Origin: Chloroflexota bacterium
Lineage (GTDB): Bacteria; Chloroflexota; UBA11872
Direction of reading: 5' to 3'
NCBI GenBank assembly: GCA_022825895.1
Contig: JAJDVX010000033.1
Location: 62,001-126,000 of the forward strand
Length of the DNA: 64,000 nucleotides
Under the pieces are notes generated by a model. It was not told the DNA's origin, did not search any database, and saw only the letters and a list, made by a program, of their open reading frames with translations. Made by a program: the position numbers and the translations under genes. Positions 56,453 to 64,000 of this stretch are shown piece by piece. The stretch's first letter is position 1; every line of letters starts with the position of its first letter.

Positions 56453-56898
56453 ATGTGCATCCAGATACGCCGCGCCGAATCCGCCGACTACAACGCCGCC
56501 TGCCGGCTCTTCGCCGAGGCCGATGCCCTCCATGCCCGGGAGCGGCCTGATCGTTTCCGGCCCACCGACCGGCCCGCTCGCAGAGCTTGTTTGACGCGCA
56601 CCTTGCCGACACCGAGCAGGCACTGTTTGTCGCTGAAACCGATGGCGCCGTTGCAGGGCTGGTGCGGGTGCAGGCCTTTGAGCGGCCTGAGATTGCCGAC
56701 CTCCCGGCGCTGACGCCGCGCCTGATGACCGAAGCCCACCGCTGGGCCCGCGACCGCGGCCTCACCGAGATCCAGCTCACCGTCTACGACTTCAACCAGC
56801 CCGCGCTTCGGCTCTACACCAAGCTCGGCTACGCCCCCGACAGCCACCGCCTCTCCCGCAAGCTCGAGTCGCAATCCACCTTTCCGGAATCTGACTGA
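56453..56898 (+). pseudogene. GNAT acetyltransferase broken by frameshift and internal deletion
   Basis: The ATG at 56453 encodes IQIRRAESADYNAACRLFAE, a GNAT start, but the frame fails near 56580. It resumes in another frame as LFDAHLADTEQALFVAETDG, AVAGLVRVQAFERPEIADL and then LMTEAHRWARDRGLTEIQLT and DFNQPALRLYTKLGYAPDSH. The stretch between PEIADLPALTPR and LMTEAH lacks the acetyl-CoA pyrophosphate loop (R/Q-x-x-G-x-G/A) that belongs there. So the gene has both a frameshift and a deletion of the cofactor site and should be inactive. Confidence 0.75.
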
Positions 56899-57026
56899 CT
56901 CCTACCCGCGTTTCACGGAAGCGTGCGGAGTCCCCGAGCTTCCCCGCGCTCTACACATCCCCGGGGTCCGGTTCGGATTCGAAGTACTGCTAGCCTCGCC
57001 CAACAGGCATTGGTGAGAGGGGCGCC

Positions 57027-57788
57027 GTGACAGCCCGCGTTCGGTTCGTTCTGATCGCCGGTGTGGCCCTGGTGCTTGTCGGGCCTGTGCTGGCATTTTT
57101 CCTGGCGCGGCTGGTCCTCAGCCACGATGCGCTGCTGCTGGACCACGTGGCCGAGCGTCGGGCGCCGCTCATTGGGATTTCGCTCTGGGCCGGCGCCGAT
57201 CCCAACTACCGCGACGACGACGGCCGCTCCGCTCTCACGGTCGCCGTGGCCTATGGCGATTTGGAAGTCGTGCCGCTCCTCCTGGATGCCGGCGCCGACG
57301 TCAACGCCCGCAACGGCGCGGGCGAGCCGGTGGTCTCCGTGGCTGTCCTTGAAGGCGAACCCGAGATCCTGGCCATGCTGCTGGACGCCGGGGCGGATCC
57401 CAATGCCCGGGACGACGACGGCATCGCCGTCGTGGTCCGGGCCGTGGCAGGCGGCGATGCCGGGATTGTGCGGATGCTGCTGGACGCGGGGGCCGATCCC
57501 AACACGCTGGCGGAGGAAAACCTGTCGGTCCTGGCCATTGCCGTCGATCGCGGCCATACCGAGGTCGCGCGGATGCTGCTGGACGCCGGGGCCGACCCCA
57601 ACGGCCCCGGGATTGCGGAGCTCGTCCAGCAATCCGGCAACGCCGACCTGCTGGCGCTGCTCGAGGCCGGGCCGCTCACCGCGGAAGCCCTGTTGACCCT
57701 GGCCGAACTCGGCTTGAACGCCCTGGCCAACATCGACAAGTTCATCGAGGGCATGATCTGCATCTTCACCCTCGGCTTCGGCTGCTAG
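57027..57788 (+). CDS. Membrane-anchored ankyrin-repeat protein
   Basis: This 253-residue protein starts with GTG after GAGAGGGG. A membrane helix lies at residues 7-27 (FVLIAGVALVLVGPVLAFFL). About four ankyrin repeats follow, with GRSALTVAVAYGDLEVVPLL, LDAGADVNARNGAGEPVVSV and the repeated MLLDAGADPN pattern. The C-terminal 50 residues (LTLAELGLNALANIDKFIEG, then ICIFTLGFGC) differ. Ankyrin repeats bind proteins. Such proteins are often abundant in host-associated bacteria; that point is only suggestive. Standing alone, its partner is unknown. Confidence 0.85.
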   Translation: MTARVRFVLIAGVALVLVGPVLAFFLARLVLSHDALLLDHVAERRAPLIGISLWAGADPNYRDDDGRSALTVAVAYGDLEVVPLLLDAGADVNARNGAGEPVVSVAVLEGEPEILAMLLDAGADPNARDDDGIAVVVRAVAGGDAGIVRMLLDAGADPNTLAEENLSVLAIAVDRGHTEVARMLLDAGADPNGPGIAELVQQSGNADLLALLEAGPLTAEALLTLAELGLNALANIDKFIEGMICIFTLGFGC

Positions 57789-57957
57789 CCGCCAGGCCGC
57801 GGGCGCCTCTCCGGCACGCGTGGCTTTCGAGCCAGCTATTGCCGCTCAACGCCCAGTCCCCTGCTTCCGGGCCCACCGGGGACGTCAGGAGCCCGACACG
57901 GACACGACCGCGTCGTTGTGGTTCCCGACTAGCCCCGGGGGTGGCTGGCGCCTCGAT

Positions 57958-58449
57958 CTAGCGGCGGTCGAGGTAGCGTTCCTGGACCCAGCCGCCGGCT
58001 TCGAGTTCCACCCAGGTGAGGCCTTCGGACTGGCGGGTGCGGCCGGTGAGGTCCACCTGGGCCTCGAACGGCAGGATGCGCAGCACGCGCCCCTGGGTGG
58101 TGGGTTCGGTGCGCACGTTGAGGCCATCGGTGGCATTCACCTCGCCGGTGCGGGACGGGGTGGGGGTTGGGGTGGGCGCCGGGGTGGACGTGGCCACCGG
58201 GGTGGCGGGCGTGGGCGTGGTTGGCGGCGCGGGCGCCAGCACCGTGGGCACGGCGCCGGGACTGGCGACGCCAACGTCGGCGGCCGGCCGCGGCGGCGCC
58301 GGCTGCGGGAGCGCCACCGCCGCTACCTCGGGGCCCGACAGCAGGAAGCGCAGGATCACGATGCCCACCACCGGTACCGCCAGCGTCCCCAGCAGGCCAA
58401 TGGCCAGGGCCAGGCGGCTTTCGCGAGCCCAGCGGTCCCAGAAACTCAC
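57958..58449 (-). CDS. Membrane protein with Thr/Pro linker and SH3-like domain
   Basis: This 163-residue protein has a single membrane helix at about residues 13-36 (ALAIGLLGTLAVPVVGIVIL), a Pro/Thr/Ala-rich linker (TPTPATPVATSTPAPTPTPT), and a C-terminal SH3-type domain: VNATDGLNVRTEPTTQGRVL then QSEGLTWVELEAGGWVQERY. Bacterial SH3_3 domains bind peptidoglycan or are part of cell-wall enzymes. The plan matches the LysM protein at 28174-28791 (helix, linker, wall-binding domain). Confidence 0.85.
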   Translation of the reverse strand: MSFWDRWARESRLALAIGLLGTLAVPVVGIVILRFLLSGPEVAAVALPQPAPPRPAADVGVASPGAVPTVLAPAPPTTPTPATPVATSTPAPTPTPTPSRTGEVNATDGLNVRTEPTTQGRVLRILPFEAQVDLTGRTRQSEGLTWVELEAGGWVQERYLDRR

Positions 58450-58616
58450 GGCTCGTTCCGCGGGTGCAGCGTCACCGGCTCACGGTATCGCACGGCGGGC
58501 GCGTCAGCCGGTTTCCGTAGACAGTCCAACGGGCCGCCGCCTACAATCGCTCCACGCCGGCGATGCATGTCGGCAGTCAGCGCTCCAGCGTGGGAGCGTT
58601 GGGACGTTGAACCTCC

Positions 58617-58651
58617 CGCCCCGTCCGGCAGCGATGCCGCGGGGCGTTTTT
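58617..58651 (+). terminator. Terminator-like hairpin with T-run in the glnA leader
   Basis: CGCCCCG (58617-58623) pairs with CGGGGCG (58640-58646), and the inner CGGCA pairs with TGCCG around a GCGA tetraloop; five Ts follow (58647-58651). This is a clear intrinsic-terminator shape on the plus strand, 66 bases before glnA, with no plus-strand gene ending nearby (the nearest ends at 57788). An upstream hairpin CGCTCC-AGCGTG-GGAGCG (58582-58599 region) adds structure. It may be an attenuator controlling glnA. Alternatively it ends an unseen transcript. Confidence 0.55.
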
Positions 58652-58717
58652 ACTATATAGCCGGCAGGCCAGGCCGCAGGAGACGGGCGGGCTGCCAACG
58701 CGAGGAGCGGCATCGCA

Positions 58718-60160
58718 ATGTCTGAGCCCTCTCGAGACGATCTCATCCAGAGCGTCATGCGCAAGGCGCGCGACGCCGACTGCCGGATTTTCGACCTCCG
58801 GTTCACGGACCTGCCGGGCACCTGGCAGCATTTCTCGCTGCCGATCGACAAGCTCGAAGAAGACCTCTTCGACGATGGCCTCGGCTTCGACGGTTCGAGC
58901 GTCCGCGGCTTCCAGCAGATCCAGGAAAGCGACATGCTGGTGGTGCCGGACCCGGCCACCGCGTTCGTGGACCCGATTCCGGAAGTGCCGACCCTGGTGA
59001 TGTCCTGTGACATCCGCGACCCGATCACCGGTGAGTCGTATACGCGCGACCCGCGCAACATCGCCAAGAAGGCGGAGCAGCACCTGATCGACAGCGGCAT
59101 CGCCGACACCAGTTACTGGGGTCCCGAGGCCGAGTTCTTCATCTTCAACAGCATCCGCTACGACCAGACGGCCAACACGGGCTACTTCTTCATCGACAGC
59201 GAGGAAGGCGTCTGGAACACCGGCGCCGACGACATGCACGTGGCCAACCTGGGCCACCGTCCGCGGCACAAGATGGGGTACTTCCCGGTCCCGCCGAACG
59301 ACAAGCTGCAGGACCTGCGCACGCAGATGGTGCTGGCGCTGGGCGAGGTGGGCCTTGACGTGGAGGTTCACCATCACGAGGTGGCCACCGCCGGGCAGGC
59401 CGAAATCGACCTGGTGTACGCGCCGCTGGTCAAGTCGGCCGACGGGATCATGTTGTACAAGTACATCGTCAAGAACGTGGCGCAGAAGGCCGGGTACACC
59501 GTGACCTTCATGCCCAAGCCGATCTTCGGCGACAACGGGTCGGGCATGCACGTCCACCAGAGTCTCTGGAAGGACGGCACGCCGCTGTTCTACGACGAGA
59601 GCGGCTACGCCATGTTGAGCGAGACGGCCCGTCACTACATCGGCGGCCTGCTGCGGCACGCGCCGGCCCTGCTGGCGTTCGCGGCGCCGACCACGAACTC
59701 GTACCGGCGGCTGGTGCCCGGGTTCGAGGCCCCGGTGAACCTGGTCTACTCGATGCGAAACCGGAGCGCCTGCATTCGCATTCCGACGTACTCCAGCAGC
59801 CCGGCGGCACGGCGCGTGGAGTTCCGCCCGCCCGACCCGACGGCGAACCCGTACCTGGCGTTCTCGGCCTTGCTGATGGCCGGGCTGGACGGGATTCGCA
59901 ACAAGATCGAGCCGCCCCCGCCGGCCGACATGGACCTGTACGAGCTGGAACCCGAGGAAGCGGCCAAGATCCAGTCGGTGCCGGGCTCCCTCTACGAGGT
60001 GCTGGACGCGCTGGAAGCCGACCACGAGTTCCTGCTGGTCGGCGACGTGTTCACCCAGGACGTCATCGACACCTGGCTGGAATACAAGCGCACGCGCGAG
60101 GCCGACGAGGTCAACCTGCGGCCGCACCCGTACGAGTTCATGCTCTACTACGACGCGTAG
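58718..60160 (+). CDS. glnA: Type I glutamine synthetase
   Basis: This 480-residue protein has the type I length and marks: [20 protein letters not shown] at the N-terminal, [17 protein letters not shown] with metal-binding Glu, [60 protein letters not shown] and [20 protein letters not shown]. The segment [20 protein letters not shown] contains a Tyr where the beta-subtype is adenylylated, so control by GlnE is possible. It makes glutamine from glutamate and ammonia. GAGGAG is upstream. The leader holds a terminator-like hairpin. Confidence 0.97.
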   Translation: MSEPSRDDLIQSVMRKARDADCRIFDLRFTDLPGTWQHFSLPIDKLEEDLFDDGLGFDGSSVRGFQQIQESDMLVVPDPATAFVDPIPEVPTLVMSCDIRDPITGESYTRDPRNIAKKAEQHLIDSGIADTSYWGPEAEFFIFNSIRYDQTANTGYFFIDSEEGVWNTGADDMHVANLGHRPRHKMGYFPVPPNDKLQDLRTQMVLALGEVGLDVEVHHHEVATAGQAEIDLVYAPLVKSADGIMLYKYIVKNVAQKAGYTVTFMPKPIFGDNGSGMHVHQSLWKDGTPLFYDESGYAMLSETARHYIGGLLRHAPALLAFAAPTTNSYRRLVPGFEAPVNLVYSMRNRSACIRIPTYSSSPAARRVEFRPPDPTANPYLAFSALLMAGLDGIRNKIEPPPPADMDLYELEPEEAAKIQSVPGSLYEVLDALEADHEFLLVGDVFTQDVIDTWLEYKRTREADEVNLRPHPYEFMLYYDA

Positions 60161-60184
60161 CGTCGAGCCTCAGCTTCAACGCCT

Positions 60185-60208
60185 GCGGCCCCCGGCAACG
60201 GGGGCCGC
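60185..60208. terminator. Bidirectional terminator between glnA and the PSP1 gene
   Basis: GCGGCCCCCG-GCAA-CGGGGGCCGC is a perfect 10-bp stem with a GNRA-type loop, between two convergent genes (glnA ends 60160, the PSP1 gene ends 60214). The stem is very stable. The T-run is poor on both strands, but position and symmetry fit a shared transcription end. Confidence 0.6.
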
Positions 60209-60213
60209 GGGGC

Positions 60214-61224
60214 TTAACCGGCCTGTGGCCGCTGCCGGGTCCGTCCGCGTCTCCGACGACGACGGCGGCGCCGCGGCTGCGGGCCTGAGGCCTTGGCCTC
60301 CTGGCCGGGGGCGGCGTCGGCCTTCGCGGGCGAAGCGGACCCGGTTCCGCGGCTGCGTCGAGGACGCCGCGGCTCGGTTTCGGCGCCTTCGGGCGCTTGC
60401 GCTTGTGGTTGCTCGGCCGGCGGCTCGGGTTCGTAGCCGGGGGCGACCGCCTGCCCCAGCACATCTTTCAGGTCGTGCACGCCGCAGCTATCGCAGGCGC
60501 CGCTGGTGGCGCAGCCGCCTCCGCCCTGCGCCTGCTCGGCCTCCAGCTTGTCCTGCACGTAGCCGTCGTGCTCGTACTGCAGGCAGCAAAGCAGCCGACC
60601 GCAGGCGCCGGAGATCTTGTCGGGATTTAGCGGGAGGTTCTGGTCCTTGGCCATGCGCAGCGACACGGTGTCAAGTTCCGACAGGAAGGTGGCGCAGCAC
60701 AGTTCGCGCCCGCAGCGTCCCATGCCGGTGCGCATGGCGGCCCGCTCGCGGGGGCCGACCTGCCGCAATTCGACACGCGTGCGGAACCGCGACGCCATCT
60801 CAGCCACCAGATCACCCAGTTCGAGCCTGGCCTCGCGGGACGAGAAGTGCAGGGTCAGCGTTGCGCCGTCGAACGTGTATTCGGCCTTGACGGCTTGCAT
60901 GGGCAGGCGCTTGGACATGATGGCCTGGGCAAAGGCGCGCTCCGCTTCGATTTCCTGCTCCCGGTAGTTCGTCATGCTTGACAGGTCGTCGTTGGTGGCG
61001 CGCCGGACGATCGGCTTCAGTTCGCCGCGCAGGTCGTCCAGGTCCAGTTCGGTCGCCGGCATGACCACGCGGGCGGCGGTGAGGCCGCGTGGCGTCTCGA
61101 CGATCGCGTAGTCGCCCACGGCAAGATCGTCGTCGCGCGGGTCGTAGTAGTAGAGCCGGCCGGCGCGACGAAAGCGAACGCCAATGGCACGGGCCATGGT
61201 GGTGGGCGCGTCAGCGGTGACCAC
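60214..61224 (-). CDS. PSP1 domain protein (YaaT/RicT-like)
   Basis: I start this 336-residue protein at the GTG at 61224, five bases after AAGGAGG. The PSP1 region includes GVRFRRAGRLYYYDPRDDDL, AERAFAQAIMSKRLPMQAVK and RQVGPRERAAMRTGMGRCGR. The Cys pattern GRELCCATF, GACGRLLCCLQYEHDGYV and GGCATSGACDSCGVHDL is typical of YaaT/RicT, which bind Fe-S clusters. The tail is Ala/Pro- and Arg-rich (RRRRRRRRRGRTRQRPQAG), perhaps nucleic-acid-binding. In Bacillus this protein works in RNA processing and phosphorelay control. It overlaps holB by 14 bases, an order shared with Bacillus holB-yaaT. Confidence 0.9.
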   Translation of the reverse strand: MVTADAPTTMARAIGVRFRRAGRLYYYDPRDDDLAVGDYAIVETPRGLTAARVVMPATELDLDDLRGELKPIVRRATNDDLSSMTNYREQEIEAERAFAQAIMSKRLPMQAVKAEYTFDGATLTLHFSSREARLELGDLVAEMASRFRTRVELRQVGPRERAAMRTGMGRCGRELCCATFLSELDTVSLRMAKDQNLPLNPDKISGACGRLLCCLQYEHDGYVQDKLEAEQAQGGGGCATSGACDSCGVHDLKDVLGQAVAPGYEPEPPAEQPQAQAPEGAETEPRRPRRSRGTGSASPAKADAAPGQEAKASGPQPRRRRRRRRRGRTRQRPQAG

Positions 61225-62326
61225 GACCACCTCCTTGTGCGTCGCCCGGGTCGGGCTCCGGTCGCAGGGCGAAGTCTTCAAGCGCAAGCCGCGGCGAGAC
61301 ATTGGCGATCAGCGCGCGTTGCGTCTCGCGCAGCCGGGCCAGCCGGCCCACGGCGCTGGCGAGGGCCGCCCGGCGTTCCGGAGGCGCGTCAAGCGAGTTG
61401 CTCCGCATTGCCGAGCGCAGTGTATGCGACTGTTCCTCCTCGACCCTGCCCAACCAGGCGAGCGCCGCATTGGTCTGCGCCACCATGCGGCCACGCGGCA
61501 GCAGGCCGTCCACGGCGCGGAAGCGAACGGGCGTTGGCGCCTTCTCAAACTCGCTGGCCGCTTCGCGGGATTCCCGATAGGCACTCCAGGCCTCGGGGTC
61601 GCGTGCCATGCGAATTGCCCAGCCGGGTCGCCCACGGGCCGCGTGCGCGATCTGGCCCACCGTGTCGGCCGGTAGCGAGAAGCCGGCCGACAGATGCGCC
61701 AGGATCGCGGCCACCGGGACAGGTCCGAGTTCGATAACGCGACAGCGGGACACGATGGTTGGCAACACGTCGGCAGCTCGGGGTGCCATGAGGATCAGGA
61801 TGGCGTGCTTGCCCGGCTCTTCCAGGGTTTTCAACAGCGCGTTGGCGGCCAGGGTGTTGATCTCGTGCGCCGCATCAATGAGGCCGATGCGCATGGGCTG
61901 GGTTGCGGGTGTGCGGTAGAGGCCGGCGCCCCACTCGCGTACGCCGTCGATCACAATGTCGCGGGCGCCGTCCGCGCGACGCAACACGTGCAGATCGTTG
62001 TAGGCCGTGAGGACAAAGCGCAAGTCCTGGCGGCGTCCATCGGCGGTGATCAGCTTGTCAGGGTCCGGCTCTTCGTCGGGGTGGCCGCGCCGCACGGCGG
62101 TGCGCCACATGGCGTTGGCGTCGTCCAGAAACCTGAAGGGTTGGGAGGACTCAACCGGCTGGGGTAACCCAGCGCACCAGATTTCCTGCGCCAGCCGGAT
62201 GGCGAACGTGCGACGGCCAACACCGGGCGGACCGGTGATGAGGTACGTCTGGGCGGCCCGACCCGCGCGCAGCGAGCCTCGGATTGCGCGCACCGCGTGG
62301 GCATTGCCAACGAAGCCCCAATCCAT
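61211..62326 (-). CDS. holB: DNA polymerase III delta-prime subunit
   Basis: This 371-residue protein has the clamp-loader AAA+ pattern: LITGPPGVGRRTFAIRLAQE, where the Walker A Lys is replaced by Arg, as is common in non-hydrolysing delta-prime subunits. IGLIDAAHEINTLAANALLK fits Walker B, and LEEPGKHAILILM with TIVSRCRVIELG gives the SRC motif. It helps load the sliding clamp on DNA. Its start shares a base with the stop of the next upstream gene, and its end overlaps psp1, so all three form one operon. Confidence 0.92.
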   Translation of the reverse strand: MDWGFVGNAHAVRAIRGSLRAGRAAQTYLITGPPGVGRRTFAIRLAQEIWCAGLPQPVESSQPFRFLDDANAMWRTAVRRGHPDEEPDPDKLITADGRRQDLRFVLTAYNDLHVLRRADGARDIVIDGVREWGAGLYRTPATQPMRIGLIDAAHEINTLAANALLKTLEEPGKHAILILMAPRAADVLPTIVSRCRVIELGPVPVAAILAHLSAGFSLPADTVGQIAHAARGRPGWAIRMARDPEAWSAYRESREAASEFEKAPTPVRFRAVDGLLPRGRMVAQTNAALAWLGRVEEEQSHTLRSAMRSNSLDAPPERRAALASAVGRLARLRETQRALIANVSPRLALEDFALRPEPDPGDAQGGGRGHR

Positions 62327-63999
62327 CAGGCCTCGATGGTTGCGACGGACACGATGTCGTTAATCGGAATCCGCAGGTGCAGGGTTTGCTCCAGTTCAAA
62401 GGTCTCAGGGCTGTAGATGGCGACCGTGCCCTGATCAGCGCTGCCAACGATCAGGAAGCCGCTGGCGGCGTCCAGCGCAATGGCGCGCGGCGACTTGGCG
62501 ACCGGCAGCAGAAAGCGAGTGGTGAGGGACTCGGCATCGAGACCGGTGACCGTGTCGGTCCAGAGGTTGGTGGCAAAGAGCGTTGATGTGCGTTCATCCA
62601 ACGCCAGCCGATTAATGCCTTCCTCCAGGCGGCGAGTTTGCCGCACCTCGAGCGTGGCGGGGTCGAGGCGGCTGACGCTGCCGTCGCGCAGGCTACCCAC
62701 GAACAGCCGGCCGGCCGCGTCGCCGATGAGGGCTTCCGGCCAGGACGGAACGAATGCCTTCGCCTCCACTTCGCCGGTTTCCACGTTGAAACGGGAAACC
62801 GTCGAGAACGGCCGGTTGGCCAGGAAGACCGTCGTCCCGTCGCCGGCCGGCACGATGTCGCCGACGCCGGCAGGCACTTCCCAGTCGTGGATGACCTGGC
62901 GGGAGTCCGGGTCCAGGACGAACAGGTGCCCTCGATCGATGTCCGACCCGGAGACATAGACGCGGCCATTGGCGGGTTCGATGGCGACGTCGGCGGCTAC
63001 GAGGGCTGTGGCGGGCGCGCGGTCGGCGCCGGGCAGCGCCGCTAACCGCAATTGGCCGAAGGCGCTGGCGTCGCGGGGCTCGCCGGACCAGAGACTTTGC
63101 TCGGCTTCCGGCTCGCGTCGCAGCACTACCGTCGCGGTGGAAATGACATTTGGCTTGATTGCGGCCATGGTTCGCTCGCCGATTGGCTGAAAGTGGCCGC
63201 TGGCGGTCACCAGAATCTGGTATTGGCTGCCGCTGATGAGGTCGGGAACCTGGACACGGCCTTCAGCATTGGTTCGCGCGGATTTGACGAAGATCCGGGT
63301 TCCACGGACGTTCCAGAAGAGGCGGACGTAGGCGTCGGCGATCGGTTCTTCGTCGGGATCGACGACGCGTACCTCAAGCGTGAAGGTCAGGGGGATCGGC
63401 AGCCCCAGGACGCCTGAGTCCGCGTCAATGACCTCAACGTGTTTGGCGACCTCATCGACAGCAAAGGCCCTTCCGCGCTCGGGATCCGAGGCGATGGCCC
63501 AGGCCGGCGGGAGGATGCCGGCGGCGGACGGCGGCAGCGGCGTGAGCGAGGGGAGGTCAATGACGGCCATGGTGGACTCAACCGTCGCGCCAACCATGGG
63601 GACGCCGCCAGCCACGATGCGGCCCGGCGGACCGGCCGGCATTTCGAACCGAACGGTCGAGGGCTCGGACTCCACGACCGTGACCCCACGTGACCGCAAC
63701 ACGCGATACCCCGGCACGCGGGCCTGGACGTCGTATCCCTGACCCGGGGCCAGGCCGGTAAAGGCCGCGGTGCCGTCAGCCGCGATCGGCAGGATGGCGA
63801 GTGGGTCGCCACGCAGGCCAAGCAGATCCACGAATCCTTCGGACAGCGGCGCGCCGCTGGCTTCGTCGGCGATCGTTACCTCGATCACGCCCGGCCCGGC
63901 GACGACATCGAAGTCCGTCTCGGACAGGCCGGCAAACTCGCCGCCGCGATAGCTGGCTTCCGCGCGGAAGCTGATGGTGGACTGGGCCGTGAGGGGCAA
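62326..63999 (-). CDS. YncE-like beta-propeller protein with carboxypeptidase-regulatory-type domains (5' end outside the window)
   Basis: The reading frame is open to the window edge, so the true start is beyond 64000. The visible 557 residues contain Ig-like/regulatory modules (EVTIADEASGAPLSEGFVDL, IADAYVRLFWNVRGTRIFVK) and then a propeller of about 40-residue blades: GRVYVSGSDIDRGHLFVLDP, FLANRPFSTVSRFNVETGEV and DAASGFLIVGSADQGTVAIY. Such proteins are usually exported and bind ligands or partner proteins. The end overlaps holB (TGATG at 62324-62328), so it is the first visible gene of that operon. Confidence 0.8.
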   Translation of the reverse strand: MPLTAQSTISFRAEASYRGGEFAGLSETDFDVVAGPGVIEVTIADEASGAPLSEGFVDLLGLRGDPLAILPIAADGTAAFTGLAPGQGYDVQARVPGYRVLRSRGVTVVESEPSTVRFEMPAGPPGRIVAGGVPMVGATVESTMAVIDLPSLTPLPPSAAGILPPAWAIASDPERGRAFAVDEVAKHVEVIDADSGVLGLPIPLTFTLEVRVVDPDEEPIADAYVRLFWNVRGTRIFVKSARTNAEGRVQVPDLISGSQYQILVTASGHFQPIGERTMAAIKPNVISTATVVLRREPEAEQSLWSGEPRDASAFGQLRLAALPGADRAPATALVAADVAIEPANGRVYVSGSDIDRGHLFVLDPDSRQVIHDWEVPAGVGDIVPAGDGTTVFLANRPFSTVSRFNVETGEVEAKAFVPSWPEALIGDAAGRLFVGSLRDGSVSRLDPATLEVRQTRRLEEGINRLALDERTSTLFATNLWTDTVTGLDAESLTTRFLLPVAKSPRAIALDAASGFLIVGSADQGTVAIYSPETFELEQTLHLRIPINDIVSVATIEA

Positions 64000-64000
64000 C

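Noticed and set aside
58561..58651. T-box or glutamine riboswitch in the glnA leader
   Set aside because: The hairpin and T-run are real, but I do not see the T-box antiterminator sequence or the conserved motifs of known glutamine-binding RNAs, so no class is assigned.
58577..60127. Long minus-strand ORF opposite glnA
   Set aside because: Antisense to a fully conserved glutamine synthetase, with Arg/His/Val-rich low-quality composition and no motifs.

Overview
The window is high-GC bacterial DNA with dense genes, many GTG/TTG starts and short or overlapping gene junctions. Several features suggest an uncultured member of Chloroflexota: membrane-anchored LysM and SH3 proteins with Thr-Pro-rich linkers, a sigma factor coupled to a DUF5667/DUF5666 membrane protein, a free-standing MTHFR C-terminal protein, paired Gfo/Idh/MocA dehydrogenases and beta-propeller glycosidase-like proteins, and a PSP1-HolB pair. 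This is inference from gene content; there is no rRNA marker and I saw no tRNA, rRNA or CRISPR array.

About 0-24 kb is an accessory region. It holds several toxin-antitoxin loci (0-1.3, 7.6-9.0 and 21.8-22.5 kb), a SIR2-like protein with a neighbouring membrane-anchored HNH nuclease (1.6-3.3 kb), a sugar-catabolism block (3.3-7.5 kb, with DegT at 11.7-13.0 kb), and an AAC(3)-like acetyltransferase. The most interesting part is 14.2-19.4 kb: four predicted nucleases, comprising a PD-(D/E)xK/EEP fusion, a separate EEP nuclease, a DUF4268 nuclease, and a second PD-(D/E)xK protein followed by a truncated EEP start. A family of small repeats with GAGACCTTTGC-type ends (five copies between 6 and 22 kb), a segmental duplication and several gene remnants show that the region has been rearranged repeatedly.

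About 22.6-48.3 kb is mostly housekeeping and envelope functions: a nitroreductase-methyltransferase fusion, a large membrane protein, a GT2 glycosyltransferase, DedA, sugar nucleotidyltransferase, PabB, PurM-like protein, threonine aldolase, several SDR epimerases, an ECF sigma factor with a membrane partner, Ddl, PyrE, an SLC13 permease and a second MocA dehydrogenase.

About 48.5-64 kb is mixed. It has another decayed VapBC locus, a DUF4143 ATPase with a palindromic operator candidate, a third glycosidase paralogue, a two-gene version of D-glutamate cyclase, small membrane proteins, a broken GNAT gene, an ankyrin protein, glnA preceded by a terminator-like hairpin, and the psp1-holB operon. 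Three GH-like paralogues, two MocA proteins and two tiny lipoproteins with a shared EF[DE]FKP motif connect the two ends of the window.
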